Shown: positions 9,287 through 21,758, counted from the stretch's first letter. The stretch is 64,000 nt of DNA from JBNJGB01 sp051747385 (GCA_051747385.1 JBNJGB010000001.1:231119-295118), one strand, 5' to 3'. The notes: generated from the letters alone by a model not told the origin. Numbers and translations are program-made.

Positions 9287-9296
9287 TGCCGATGGG

Positions 9297-11246
9297 CTAT
9301 TCCACACCCTCGTCTGCCTCGAACGGGGGCGCCTCGTCGCCCCACGCGCTCTGCCACGCGCCGGCCCCCTCGGCCGCCTCCAGGAAGGCCGCGTAGTAGG
9401 GGTGCCGGCCCAGGGTGGCGCTGTCGCCGAGCACCAGCAGGAAGCGGCGAGCGCGGGTCAGGGCGACGTTCATGCGCCGCACGTCCCTCAGGAAGCCGAG
9501 GTCACCGGCGTCGTTGGAGCGGACCAGGTCCACGACGACCGCCTCCTTCTCGCGTCCCTGGAAGCCGTCCACCGTGCCCACCTCGAGCCCGGCCCGCACG
9601 GCGTCGGACAGCAGGTGCCGCAGGCGCCGCGCCTGGGCGTGATACGGGGTGATCACGGCCACGTCGCCCGGCGGGACTCCGCGGCCCAGGAGGCGCCGGA
9701 TCTCGGCGGCGGTGCGCTCGGCCTGTCGCGGGTTCCAGGTGGACGGGTCCTCCTCGCCGCGCCGCTCCTCCCAGCCCTTTCCGGCGGTGTCGACGAACAC
9801 CAGCGGCCCGGGTCGGAGCGGGTCCGGGGCCACGCCGGGGAGATCGACCAGCCGATGCGCCCGCACGGCGTCCGACGCCACGAGGCGCCCCTCGTAGCTG
9901 GCGGCCGACGGGAACGACATCAGGGTCTCGTGCATGCGGTGCTGCACCACGAGCATGCGTAGCAGGTCGTCGTCGCCCGACACGGCCAGGCGCTCGAAGA
10001 CGGTGCGGCCCAGGCCCTCGCGGTCGGCCTCCGGATCGATGACGGTGGGGGGAAGCTGGCGCGGATCGCCGGCGAGCACGGCCCGCCGCGCCCGGGCGAG
10101 GGCCACGAGGGCGATGGGATCCGGGGCCTGGGTCGCCTCGTCCAAGACCACCAGATCGAAGGTGCGATCGCGGAGCACCGACGCGTCCGCGCCGGCCGCC
10201 GTGGCGCAGATGACCGTCGCCCCGTCGAGGATGCGATCCTCGGCGCCCCGAAGCTGCCTGCGGGCGTCCCGGAAGAGGCGCCCCACCTCCTCGCGCATCG
10301 CGCGGCGCTCGCGGCGGTCCAGCGTCCCGCGATCCGACCGGGCGCGCACGCGGCGGAGGAGATCCCGCGCCTCGCCGGTCCAGCGGCGGGCGAGCCTCCA
10401 GGCCTCGGTGTGCTCCAGCAGGGCGTCGAGGGTCCGTGCCTGGACCGCGTCCGAGACGCGGGCGGGATGGCCGACGCGCACGACCTCGACCCCGGCCCGG
10501 GCCAGCCGCTCCGCCAGGTTGTCGACGGCCGTGTTGCTCGCCGCCGTGGCCAGGACGCTCTCACCACGCCGGACGGCCTGCCGGGCGATCTCCACGAGGG
10601 TGCGGGTCTTGCCCGTGCCCGGAGGTCCGTGGACGAGCGCCACGTCCTGGGCGGCCAGGGCGCGCGACACGGCCTCCCGCTGGGGCCGGTTCAGGTCCGC
10701 GTCGAAGGGCTTCCAGCGCGGCTCGGGGTCGAAGGCGGGCCGCTCGTCGCCCAGGAGCACCTCCCGGAGCCAGCCGGTGGCCGAGCCGCTCTTGGCCTCC
10801 AGGAACGTCCGGATCGCCCGGTCGCCGCGGTCGAAGGTGGCCTCCGGGGCGTCCCGGTCCAGGCGGAACCCGCCGTCTTCGTAGCGATCGGGCAGGTCCT
10901 CGTCCACGACCACGGCCAGCCGCTCTCGATGCCTGCGCGCGACCGTCCCGCGCACCGCGTCGGGCCCCTCGGGCTCCTCCCACCACAGGCGGACGGGATC
11001 GCCCGTCCCGATGCGGGCGTGCGCCAGGCCCCCGGGCCGCCGCGTCACCAGCCAGAGGAGGTGCCTCCCGCCCGGCACGGCGTCCGTCTCGTCGACGACG
11101 AGGTCCATGAGCGCCAGGCCGCGGGCGACCCGCTCCTTCAGGGGCGCGCCGGCGCGCTCCTCCGCGAAACGCGCGTGCGTGGCCTCCCGCTCGCGCCGCC
11201 ACAGCGCGGCCATGCGCTCCAGCCGCTGCCGGGATCGCTCGCCCAT
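9297..11246 (-). CDS. SF1 DNA/RNA helicase, Upf1/IGHMBP2-like
   Basis: The 649-residue superfamily 1B helicase has an N-terminal beta-barrel-like region (about residues 40-180). RecA domain 1 carries Walker A GPPGTGKT at 207-214 and DEAT at 369-372. RecA domain 2 has VAVITPYHAQARRL, VGTVDGFQGREKEAVVV and MNVALTRARRFLLVLGD, the classical motifs IV-VI. This motif set matches the AAA_11/AAA_12 group that includes IGHMBP2 and bacterial homologues of uncertain role in DNA repair or RNA metabolism. The start is the first ATG, and the length is normal for compact bacterial members. It is divergent from the translesion polymerase gene, 119 bp away. Confidence 0.88.
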   Translation of the reverse strand: MGERSRQRLERMAALWRREREATHARFAEERAGAPLKERVARGLALMDLVVDETDAVPGGRHLLWLVTRRPGGLAHARIGTGDPVRLWWEEPEGPDAVRGTVARRHRERLAVVVDEDLPDRYEDGGFRLDRDAPEATFDRGDRAIRTFLEAKSGSATGWLREVLLGDERPAFDPEPRWKPFDADLNRPQREAVSRALAAQDVALVHGPPGTGKTRTLVEIARQAVRRGESVLATAASNTAVDNLAERLARAGVEVVRVGHPARVSDAVQARTLDALLEHTEAWRLARRWTGEARDLLRRVRARSDRGTLDRRERRAMREEVGRLFRDARRQLRGAEDRILDGATVICATAAGADASVLRDRTFDLVVLDEATQAPDPIALVALARARRAVLAGDPRQLPPTVIDPEADREGLGRTVFERLAVSGDDDLLRMLVVQHRMHETLMSFPSAASYEGRLVASDAVRAHRLVDLPGVAPDPLRPGPLVFVDTAGKGWEERRGEEDPSTWNPRQAERTAAEIRRLLGRGVPPGDVAVITPYHAQARRLRHLLSDAVRAGLEVGTVDGFQGREKEAVVVDLVRSNDAGDLGFLRDVRRMNVALTRARRFLLVLGDSATLGRHPYYAAFLEAAEGAGAWQSAWGDEAPPFEADEGVE

Positions 11247-11365
11247 GAGGTCCCCCGTCTATCACATCCCGCGCCTCCGGGTCGCAGCCCACACGCACAG
11301 CGGGCGCGGGACCGCGCACTTGGGTGCCGGGTGCCGGTGCTCTAGGCTCCGCGCGGGAGCACGCC

Positions 11366-12445
11366 GTGCGGAAGATCATCCACGTGGACATGGACGCCTT
11401 CTACGCGTCCGTCGAGCAGCGGGATCGCCCCGAACTTCGGGGCCGGCCCGTGGTGGTGGGCGGCGATCCGCGCGGGCGGGGCGTGGTGGCGGCCGCCTCC
11501 TACGAGGCGCGGCCGTATGGCGTCCACTCGGCCATGCCGTGCTCGCAGGCGCGGCGGCTGTGCCCCCGGGCGATCTTCGTGCGGACCGACATGGAGCGCT
11601 ACCGGGCCGTGAGCCGCCGCGTCTTCGAGATCTTCCACGAGGTCACGGACCTGGTGGAGCCCCTGTCACTGGACGAGGCCTACCTGGACGTCACCGACAA
11701 CAGCCTGGGCGAGCCCCTGGCCGGCAAGGTGGCGAAGTGGCTCAAGCGGCGCATCCGGAGCGAGGTGGGCCTCACCGCCTCCGCCGGCGTGGGCCCGAAC
11801 AAGCTCGTGGCCAAGATCGCCAGCGACCTGGACAAGCCCGACGGCCTCGTCATCATCCCGCCGGCCGAGGTGGAGCGGTTCGTCGCCTCCCTGCCCGTCG
11901 AGAAGCTCTGGAGCGTCGGCCCCGCCACGGCGAAGCGGCTGCACGCCATGGGCATCCGTACGGCCGCCGACCTTCGGGACCGGGACGAGCGCGAGCTCGC
12001 CCGCGCCTTCGGCAAGCACGGTCTGTTCGTCTGGCGCCTGGCCCACGGAGACGACCCGCGCCCCGTCTCCCCCGAGCGCGACCCCAAGAGCCGTGGTGCC
12101 GAGACCACCTTCGAGGACGACGTGGGGGACGTGGAGTTCCTCGCCCGCTGGATCGCGAGCCTCTCCGAGCGCGTCGCCGGGTCCCTGCGCCGCCTGGAGC
12201 GCCCCGGCCGGACGGTCACCCTGAAGCTTCGCTACAGCGACTTCACCACCATCACCCGCAGCCGGACCCTGCCCCACCCGGTGGCCGACGGCGCCCTCAT
12301 CGCGGCCACCGCCACCGATCTCATGGACACGGCCACCGAGGCCGGCGAGCGGCCGGTCCGCCTGGTGGGCGTCTCCGTGGGCGGCCTGGTCGACCCTGCG
12401 GAGCCCGTCCAGCTTCGCCTGCCGCTGGAGCCGCCGGGACCCTAG
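11366..12445 (+). CDS. dinB: DNA polymerase IV (Y-family translesion polymerase)
   Basis: The 359-residue protein has the Y-family catalytic signatures HVDMDAFYASVE at the N-terminus and SLDEAYLDVT near residue 105. It also has GVGPNKLVAKIASDLDKPDG, the helix-hairpin-helix region WSVGPATAKRLHAMGI, and a little-finger domain. The C-terminal VQLRLPLEP resembles a sliding-clamp binding motif (QLxLPL). I chose the GTG at 11366, with GGGAG nearby, because it places KIIHVDMD at the usual distance; the longer ATG reading adds 14 residues unlike the family. It synthesises past DNA lesions at low fidelity. The 3' end runs into a 15-bp minisatellite. No recognisable SOS box is visible upstream. Confidence 0.94.
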   Translation: MRKIIHVDMDAFYASVEQRDRPELRGRPVVVGGDPRGRGVVAAASYEARPYGVHSAMPCSQARRLCPRAIFVRTDMERYRAVSRRVFEIFHEVTDLVEPLSLDEAYLDVTDNSLGEPLAGKVAKWLKRRIRSEVGLTASAGVGPNKLVAKIASDLDKPDGLVIIPPAEVERFVASLPVEKLWSVGPATAKRLHAMGIRTAADLRDRDERELARAFGKHGLFVWRLAHGDDPRPVSPERDPKSRGAETTFEDDVGDVEFLARWIASLSERVAGSLRRLERPGRTVTLKLRYSDFTTITRSRTLPHPVADGALIAATATDLMDTATEAGERPVRLVGVSVGGLVDPAEPVQLRLPLEPPGP

Positions 12446-12502
12446 CCGCCGGGGCCATAGCTGCCGGGGCCATGACGGCCGGGACCGTGACCGCCGGGGC
12501 CA
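12428..12502. repeat. 15-bp minisatellite across the end of dinB
   Basis: Five consecutive 15-bp units begin at 12428, 12443, 12458, 12473 and 12488, built on GCCGCCGGGGCCA. The first unit encodes the last residues of dinB (EPPGP). Each following unit starts with a stop codon in the dinB frame (TAG, TAG, TGA, TGA), and a degenerate sixth unit follows from 12503. Confidence 0.75.
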
Positions 12503-12782
12503 TGAGCGACGGCCGGGCCGGCGGACGGCTCCACACAGCCTGCCCCGTCGTGCCCGTGCATCCGGGCCTTGAAGTGGACCTCCGGTTACGGCCGGACCCG
12601 ACACCGCGCGCAACGAATCGCCCCCGGCCCGTCATCCAGAAGGTGGGTGGGCGGGGGTGGGTCCACCCGCGCCAGCAGGTGGGTCGGCGGGAGCAGGCCA
12701 CCCGCGCCGCGCCGCGCCTGCGCCCCGCCGCGCGCCGGGGCGACAGCCGACCCGCACCTCGGCGGGAAGCCGGCGGACCGGC
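12503..12782. other. Convergent intergenic region with GC-rich direct repeats
   Basis: No gene is visible between dinB and the leftward membrane protein gene. At 12641-12673 and 12677-12708 an imperfect 32-33 bp direct repeat occurs, each copy running from AGGTGGGT to CCACCCGCGCC. Within each copy GGTGG and CCACC can pair, giving a hairpin. Transcription probably ends here. Confidence 0.45.
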
Positions 12783-13244
12783 CTACCCGTCCGCGCCGCG
12801 CCCGGCGACGCCGCGCCAGTAGACGACGCTGCCCATGGCGAGCGCGGCGCCGAGGCCGACGTAGACCGCGCCCAGGACGGGGCGGGGGATGGGGCTGAGC
12901 CGCAGGACCAGGCCGAGGCCCATCATGCCGCCCACCAGCAGCCAGGATCGCCAGGGGAAGAAGCCGCCGACGCACTTGCCGTCGCCGCGGTCGAGGATGC
13001 GATCCCGGAGGCGGCGCGCCACGCGGCGGATGACGAAGTGGCCCTTGAGGCCGCCGAGCACGAGCCCCGCAGCCAGCGCCAGGGCGGCCCCGCCGGTGGA
13101 CGCTCCCAGAGCCCACCGCGCACCCGCCGCGCCCAGCCCAGCGGCGACCGCCGTCCAGGTCAGCGCAGCGGCCATCATGTGGGTGCGCGCACGGGCGGCC
13201 GGCTTCAGCCGCTCGTGGATGGGGCAGGCGTCGGGGCTGGACAT
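12783..13244 (-). CDS. Small integral membrane protein, unknown family
   Basis: The 153-residue product has about four predicted membrane helices (near residues 24-44, 50-68, 95-115 and 122-140). A polar segment between helices 2 and 3 reads RRLRDRILDRGDGKCVGG. The N-terminus holds a short Cys- and His-containing stretch (SSPDACPIHERLK). I do not recognise the family. I chose the ATG at 13244; the much longer open frame upstream is a shadow of purA. It lies 87 bp downstream of the triple palindrome and could be controlled by it. Confidence 0.6.
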   Translation of the reverse strand: MSSPDACPIHERLKPAARARTHMMAAALTWTAVAAGLGAAGARWALGASTGGAALALAAGLVLGGLKGHFVIRRVARRLRDRILDRGDGKCVGGFFPWRSWLLVGGMMGLGLVLRLSPIPRPVLGAVYVGLGAALAMGSVVYWRGVAGRGADG

Positions 13245-13329
13245 GGGCTCACGACTCCGCGCGCGGGGTCCTCGGCGGAAGCCTAGCGGCAGCGGCCCCT
13301 CGGAGGGAAGGACCCGGCCGCCCGGACAG

Positions 13330-13404
13330 TTGTCGAGTACGCTCGACAATCCCGTTTGTGTCGAACGCATTCGACAGGATCGCGACTGTCGAACAGGCTC
13401 GACA
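13330..13404. promoter_or_regulatory. Three phased palindromic operators, TGTCGA-N6-TCGACA
   Basis: Three 18-bp palindromes lie at 13331-13348, 13359-13376 and 13387-13404, starting exactly 28 bp apart. All have perfect TGTCGA/TCGACA half-sites. The first extends to 8-bp arms (TTGTCGAG and CTCGACAA) and the second to 7-bp arms (TGTCGAA and TTCGACA). The 10-bp linkers differ in sequence, so only the half-sites are conserved. This is the look of a multi-site operator for a dimeric repressor. It lies between a leftward membrane protein gene and a tiny rightward reading frame whose ATG starts 3 bases after the last site. Confidence 0.8.
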
Positions 13405-13406
13405 CC

Positions 13407-13490
13407 ATGAGCGACCCGGACCCGTTGGCGGACGAGGCGGTCTTCGTCACCGCCGAGACCTTCGAGGCGGAGCTCGGGCGGCGCCCCTGA
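13407..13490 (+). CDS. Possible 27-residue peptide or gene remnant behind the operators
   Basis: ATG at 13407 opens a 27-codon frame (MSDPDPLADEAVFV, then TAETFEAELGRRP and TGA at 13488). No ribosome site precedes it and the third palindrome ends two bases before the ATG. A transcript would therefore be nearly leaderless and fully blocked by a bound repressor. It could be a true small acidic peptide or the N-terminal stub of a regulator gene lost by deletion. I recognise no family. The support is purely positional. Confidence 0.25.
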   Translation: MSDPDPLADEAVFVTAETFEAELGRRP

Positions 13491-13501
13491 CGCAGGGGAG
13501 A

Positions 13502-14794
<1,293 letters not shown>

Positions 14795-14820
14795 GTCCGC
14801 TTCCCCGATCCGCGCCGTCT

Positions 14821-17800
14821 TCACCGGCGCAGCGTGACGCTCCGGGACATCGCGTCCACGGCGCGCGTGATCCTTCGCCGGAACCCCGTATAGTCCTCCG
14901 GCCCGACGAGTCCAATCCCGAAGTGCACGCGGCGCTTCACGCGCAGTCGCTCCGCGCCGCCCGACACCGTCTGCTGCAGGCTCCAGGTGGCGCCGCCCGC
15001 GTCCACGTCCCGGAGGTCCGTGTCGAGGCGCGTGTCATCCGCCGCGACGATCTCCACGACGGCCTCCTCGCGGTGCGGCGGCAGCCACAGGGAGGTCTCC
15101 CGCCGCGGGAGGCTCAGCAGCCCATCGACGGGGGCCGCCCCGCTCACCGGCTCCGTCCACAGCACCGGACCGATGCGCGGGATCGTGCCGGGAACGCCGT
15201 CCCCCGCCTGCACCAGCCCCGCGAGCGACACCTCCAGCCGGATCCGGAGCGGGCGATCGGCCACGTCCATGTGCTCCACGCGGACGTCGTCCACCTGCGC
15301 GCCAGGCAGGACGCGCCCCATCCACTGCTGGAACAGCACGCTCCGCCGCGCCTCGTCCAGGCGCCCGTGAAGCTGTCGGAGGGCCGTGGTCTCCGGGCCG
15401 AAGCCCTCCACGACCACCGTCGCGCGCGACTCCTCCTCGACGTCCGGGTGGAGGGTCGCGTGGACCCGCCAGCCGGGCTCGGGGAGGTCGTCGGGCGGCC
15501 CCTCCGGCAGGCGCACCCACTCGAGCGCCTCCCGGTCCTCGACGCCGCCCGTGCGCAGGCATCGGCTGCCGTACACCGGCGCGGGCAGGACGCCGAACGG
15601 CGCCCACGGCAAGTGCGGATCCGCGTAGCGCCAGCCCCCGTCGACGCGGAACCTCACCACGGGCCAGGCGATCGCCTCCGCGCGCGGCAGGGCCTCGTCC
15701 AGGTCCGGCGCCGGTCCCCGGTGGTGCGTCGCGCACAGGAGCACCTCCCCGGGCAGGCCGAGCGTGCGCGCCAGGCCCATCAGCGCCACCACGCGGCTTC
15801 CCTCGCCCCGCTCCACCACCGCCTCGGCCGACGTCTGCCACCCCGCCAGCGGCTCCGTCTCGTCGATCTCGCTGCGGGCCCACGCGAACAGCCGCCGCAC
15901 GGCCTCCTCGCGCGGGACCTCCTCCGGGAGCGCCTCGGCCAGCGCCTCCTCGAGGTGGTGGCCCGGCCGGGTCAGGCGCCGTAGCTCCCCGGCCGCCCGC
16001 GCCGCGATCACCGCCCAGGCGTCGCCCCCGCCGTCCCGGGGCGCCACGGCCAGGGCCACCGTGGGCAGTACGTGCTCCGCCGACGGGGCGTGGGGCTCCG
16101 ACGACACGGCGGGCAGGCCCTCCAGGCGCCAGCGGTGGAGCGTCTGCCCGCCGTGGATGTGAGACCGCTGCGGCTCCGGCGCGCCGCGGGACCGGCGGAG
16201 CCTCGGCTCGAGCCCCGGGTCCACCACCACGTCCAGCGCCTTGCGCCAGGTGGGTACGTGGAAGGAGGCGAACGCCTCCCGGCCCAGCCAGCCTCCCGCC
16301 TCCGGGTCGACGCGGCGATAGCGCACCCACGCCGTCTCGATGGCGTCGCCGGGCTGCAGGCCGCTGAAGGACAGGTCCGGCTTGCCCTCGACCCGCTCCG
16401 GCCAGAGCACGTCCCCGTCTTCCTGGAGCGTCCGCGCCACCAGCAGGCGCGAGCCGTTCGGCGGCCTCACCTCGCCCAGCGCGTCCGCGCCGGACCGCGT
16501 CTGCACCACCCGCACGGCGTGCTCCAGCGTGATGACCGTCCCATCCCTCCGGACGTGGTGGACCTTGCGGTCGAGCACCGTCACCGCCGGCCACCCGTCG
16601 GCCAGGGCGCGCTCCTCCGGGGGCGCCTCGCGCCAGCGCGCCAGCACGTCGGCGCCGTCCGCCACGGACCCCAGGTCGCCCCGGTCCCCGGTCAGCCACC
16701 GGGCCAGGACCTCGGCGGAGACGGCGTCCGGGTGCGCCGTCAGGGTGGCGTCCAGGGCCTCCAGCGCCGCCTCGCGATCGTTCGCCTGCAGCGCCAGCAG
16801 CACGCGGGCCTGGAGCGCCCCCTGGTCGTCCGGGCGCGCGGCCAGCAGCGCGTCCACCAGCCGCCGGGCCTCGTCCAGGCGCCCCGCCGCACGCCACGCC
16901 TCCACGGCCCGGCGCATCAGGCCGAGCCTGTGAGGCTGCCGGGCCGCGACCCCCTCGAGCCTGCGGGCCCGCGCCACGAGGGCACCCGCGTCCTCGTCCA
17001 GCCCGGCGAGGAGGAGCCGACCGGCCCCCGGGAAGGCCGCGGCGGCGGCCTCGGCGACGCGCCGGGCCCGATCCGCGTGTCCGAACGCCCGATAGGCCAT
17101 GGCCGCGGCCCGCATGGCCCGCGGATCGGTCGGGGGGAGCGCCGCGATGCGGTCGGCGGTGGCCAGGGCCTCGGCCTCCCGGGCCTGCGCCCGGTGGAGG
17201 GCCGTCAGCTCGGCCAGCAGGCCCGGGTCCCGCGGCGCCTCCTCCAGGGCCCGCTCCCAGGCCTCGGCGGCCGGGTCCGGTCGCTCGTCGTCGCGCTCGA
17301 TGGCGCCGTAGCGTCGCAGGGCCTCCCGGCTCCGGGGGCGGACGTCGAGGACCCGCTCCAAGTCACGGCGCATCCGCGAGCGCGTCGCCGCCGGGGTGAG
17401 CGCGGGATCCAGGCGGTCCGCGCGGGCCTCCGCGAGCCACAGCCCCGGGTACTCGCCGAGGCGGCCGTGGAGCGCGTCCAGCAGCCGGCGCGCCCGGTCC
17501 AGGTGCAGGTGCGGCCGCGCGAGCAGGCCCCGCAGGACGTGCAGCGCCCGGATCGCGCCGCCCCCCTCCCCCACGTCGAAGCGCGTCGGGAAACCGTCCA
17601 CGAAGCTCGCCGGGGCCTCCGACACGTCCACCGGGACCTGCGGCGCGTCGGCGGGCTCCACGCGGGTCACCAGCCCGCTCCCGGCGAGGTGGCTCACGCG
17701 GATCCGCGCGCTGCCCCCGCGGTCGTGCGACGCGAGCTTCACCAGGACCCGGACGGGGCCGCGGGGCAGGCGCAGGGTCACCGCCTCCTCCCAGGGCGCG

Positions 17801-18680
17801 TCCCGGGCGGCCCGATCGAGGGTCAGCACCTCGCGCGTCCCCACTCGGACCGCGACGGAGCGGTTGGAGGCCGCCCGAAGGACCACGCGCCGGTCGGCGA
17901 CGGCGTCCGGCAGGGCGATCCACGCCTCGGCGAACAGCACACCGCCGCCGCGCTCGAGACCCCACGTCGGGATGGGGCCGCCGGTCTCCAGCCGCCCGGT
18001 GACGGGGGCGTCCTCGCCACCGAGGCCGGTCCGCTCGGGGCCGAGGCTCCGCCCCAGGTCCACCTCCGGGCTCGTCCCGTGGGGCGCGCTCAGCCGCCAC
18101 GCGGTCACGAGGCCGGCGTCCGCTCGAGCGGCCGCGACCTCCTCGTTGGAGCCCACGAGGTCGGCGGCCGCGAGGAGCGCTCCGCGGGCCGCCGTGCGCA
18201 CGGGCTCCCAGGCGGCGCCGGCGCGGTCGGCGACGGCGCGGAGGGCCTCCACGAGCGCGTCGGGGGTCGGCCCGGCGTCGGGCAGGCGCCCCCAGGCGAG
18301 TCCGGCGGCGCGGGCCAGGGCCTCCGCCACGTGCGGATCGGTCGTGGCCGCCATCACGGGGGCCGCCTCGACGACGAGCCCGGCGCGGCCCGTCACGGCG
18401 GCGATCTCCGCCAGGCCGAGGGCGGCGCGGGCGGCGACGGGCCCGCTCGGCGGGGCGGCCCGGAGCGCGGCGACGAGGTGCTCGGCCGCCCGGTCCGGGT
18501 CGTGGTCGACCAGCAGGGCCATCTCGCCGGCGGCGGCGCGATCCTCCGCGGAGGCCTCCCCCACCGCGGCGCGCTCGGCGGCGCCGTCGGCCGCCGCGCG
18601 CCAGGTGGACGGCCCGCAGGCCGCGACGCCCGCCAGGGAAAGCGCCGCGAGGGCCGTGGCGATCCGTCGGACGGTCCTGC

Positions 18681-18684
<4 letters not shown>
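14821..18684 (-). CDS. Giant DUF3857/transglutaminase-like lipoprotein with degenerate active site
   Basis: The 1287-residue product starts at a TTG whose bases overlap the TGA of the nucleotidase gene. It opens with a lipoprotein signal ending LSLAGVAAC (Cys23). Alpha-helical TPR-like repeats fill roughly residues 30-700. A DUF3857-like segment follows (RTLQEDGDVLWPERVEGK to LQPGDAIETAWVRYRRV), then a transglutaminase-fold region near 950-1060 and a beta-rich C-terminus. The usual GxC active site reads GEGSRVVAL and the usual NHV segment reads AIAWPVVRF, so the catalytic Cys and His are missing and only Asp (YADP) remains. It is probably a binding or structural protein at the outer membrane. 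Families of this architecture are common in myxobacteria; their role is unknown. Confidence 0.8.
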
Positions 18685-20066
<1,382 letters not shown>

Positions 20067-20107
20067 GCGGCCTCGGTATCACGCGGCGCGCGGCCGCGGC
20101 AATGTGG

Positions 20108-20773
20108 CTACTGGGCGTCCGGCTGGCGCTCCGGGGCGGCGGCGCGGAAGGCGTCGAGGGCCATGGCGGCGTCGTGGACCCTCCGGATGGCCGGGAAGGG
20201 CTCCATGTCGACGCCGAAGCGCCCGGCGTTGAGCACCTGCGGGGCGATGCAGACGTCGGCCAGGGTGACTGCGTCGCCCACGGCGTGGTCGCCGGCGGTG
20301 CGCTCCAGGATGCGCTCCAGGCCGCGGAAGCCCCGGTCGATCCAGTACGCGGACCAGGCGAAGCCGCGCGGCCTGTCGGCGCCGAACTCGTCGTGGAGCC
20401 GGCGCATGACCTTCAGGTTCTGGATGGGGTGGATGCCGCTGTTGACGACCTCCACGATGCGCCGGACCTCCGCGCGGCCGACCGGGTCCTCGGGCAACAG
20501 CGCCGGCTCCGGCTGGATCTCCTCCAGGTACTCCAGGATGGCGACCGACTGGGTGAGGACGGCGACCGTCTCCCCCTCGTCGCTCACCACCTCCAGGGCC
20601 GGCACCTCGGCCATGGGGTTCAGCTCCAGGTAGGCCTCCCGGTACTGCTGCCCCCCGTCGCGGACGAGGTGCACGGGCACGTACTCGTAGCCCAGGCCCT
20701 TGTGCTCCAGGGCCACGCGGACGCGGAAGGACGTGCTCGAGCGCCAGTAGTTGTGCAGCCGATAGCGGGGCAC
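20108..20773 (-). CDS. maiA: Maleylacetoacetate isomerase (zeta-class glutathione transferase)
   Basis: The 221-residue zeta GST has the N-terminal signature WRSSTSFRVRVALEHKGL, in which the Ser/Ser and Arg residues bind glutathione. MAEVPALEV and a VLTQSVAILEYLEE segment complete the thioredoxin-fold half, and an all-helical C-terminal half follows. The enzyme isomerises maleylacetoacetate to fumarylacetoacetate in tyrosine (homogentisate) breakdown. Translation starts at a GTG one base after the stop of the fumarylacetoacetase gene, so these consecutive pathway steps are coupled. Glutathione for it could come from gshA further along the window. No homogentisate dioxygenase gene is in this window. 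Confidence 0.93.
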   Translation of the reverse strand: MPRYRLHNYWRSSTSFRVRVALEHKGLGYEYVPVHLVRDGGQQYREAYLELNPMAEVPALEVVSDEGETVAVLTQSVAILEYLEEIQPEPALLPEDPVGRAEVRRIVEVVNSGIHPIQNLKVMRRLHDEFGADRPRGFAWSAYWIDRGFRGLERILERTAGDHAVGDAVTLADVCIAPQVLNAGRFGVDMEPFPAIRRVHDAAMALDAFRAAAPERQPDAQ

Positions 20774-20774
20774 C

Positions 20775-21758
20775 TCAGCCCTCCCAGCGCTTGACCTTCT
20801 GGCGGATCGAGCCGAACACGGAGCGCCCGTCCTGCTTCATCTCGATGTGGACCGTGTCGCCGAAGCGCATGAACGGCGTCCGGAACTCGCCGGTGTCGAT
20901 CTTCTCGATCATGCGCTTCTCCGCGATGCAGCAGCTCCCCTTGGAGCGGTCCTTGTTGGACACGGTGCCCGAGCCGATGATCGTGCCCGCCGCGAGCGGC
21001 CGGGTCTTCGCGATGTGCTCGACGAGCTGATGGAAGGAGAAGTGCATCTCCGCGCCGGCGTCCGGGTGGCCGAACCACTCGCCGTTCCACTCCACCTCCA
21101 GCGGGAGCCACAGCTTCCCGTCGCGCCAGGCGTCGCCCAGCTCGTCCGGGGTGACGGCGAAGGGCGACAGGGCGTTGCGCGGCTTCGAGTTCAGGAAGCC
21201 GAAGCCCTTGCCCAGCTCGTTGGGGATCAGGTTCCGCAGGGACACGTCGTTGATGAGGCACAGGAGCCGCACGTACTGGCCGGCGTCCTCCGCGGACGTG
21301 CGATAGGGGACGTCCCCCGTGACGATGCCGATCTCGGCCTCGAAGTCGATGCCCCACGCCTCATCCGCGGCCACGATGGGCGCCGTCGGGGCCAGGAAGC
21401 GATCCGACACGCCCTGGTAGACGAGGGGATCGGTGAGGAAGGACTCGGGCATCTCCGCGCCGCGGGCCTTCCGGACCAGCTCGACGTGGTTGAGGTACGC
21501 CGAGCCGTCGAGGAACTGGTAGGAGCGCGGCAGCGGGGCCAGGAGTCGCGACACGTCCACGTCGAACGCCCCGGACACGTCGCCCTCGTTCAGGGCGTCG
21601 TACCGGTCCCGCAGGGGCTCGACGATGTCGTCCCAGCGCTCGAGGGCCTCCTGCATGGTGCGCGCGATGGGCTGGGCGCTCACCGCCCGGGCGCCGTCCC
21701 GGCTCACGATGAGCAGCTGGCCGTCCCGCGTGCGATCGTCGAGGGTCGCGAGCTTCAT
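20775..21758 (-). CDS. Fumarylacetoacetase (FAA hydrolase family)
   Basis: The 327-residue protein has the FAH metal and substrate motifs DFEAEIGIVTGDV, IPNELGKGFGFLNSKPRN and GTIIGSGTVSNKDRSKGSCC. It should cleave fumarylacetoacetate to fumarate and acetoacetate, the last step of tyrosine degradation, in the cytoplasm. GGAGGAGGAACGG just before the ATG at 21758 is a very strong ribosome site and fixes the start. It is the first gene of a two-gene operon with maiA. A perfect 11-bp inverted repeat lies 40 bp upstream, directly next to an inserted miniature transposable element that may have displaced the original promoter region. Confidence 0.92.
   Translation of the reverse strand: MKLATLDDRTRDGQLLIVSRDGARAVSAQPIARTMQEALERWDDIVEPLRDRYDALNEGDVSGAFDVDVSRLLAPLPRSYQFLDGSAYLNHVELVRKARGAEMPESFLTDPLVYQGVSDRFLAPTAPIVAADEAWGIDFEAEIGIVTGDVPYRTSAEDAGQYVRLLCLINDVSLRNLIPNELGKGFGFLNSKPRNALSPFAVTPDELGDAWRDGKLWLPLEVEWNGEWFGHPDAGAEMHFSFHQLVEHIAKTRPLAAGTIIGSGTVSNKDRSKGSCCIAEKRMIEKIDTGEFRTPFMRFGDTVHIEMKQDGRSVFGSIRQKVKRWEG

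Noticed and set aside
13331..13404. LexA/SOS box of the actinobacterial type
   Set aside because: The half-sites look similar (TCGAAC) but the spacing is two bases shorter and the arms differ. No SOS gene is directly downstream.
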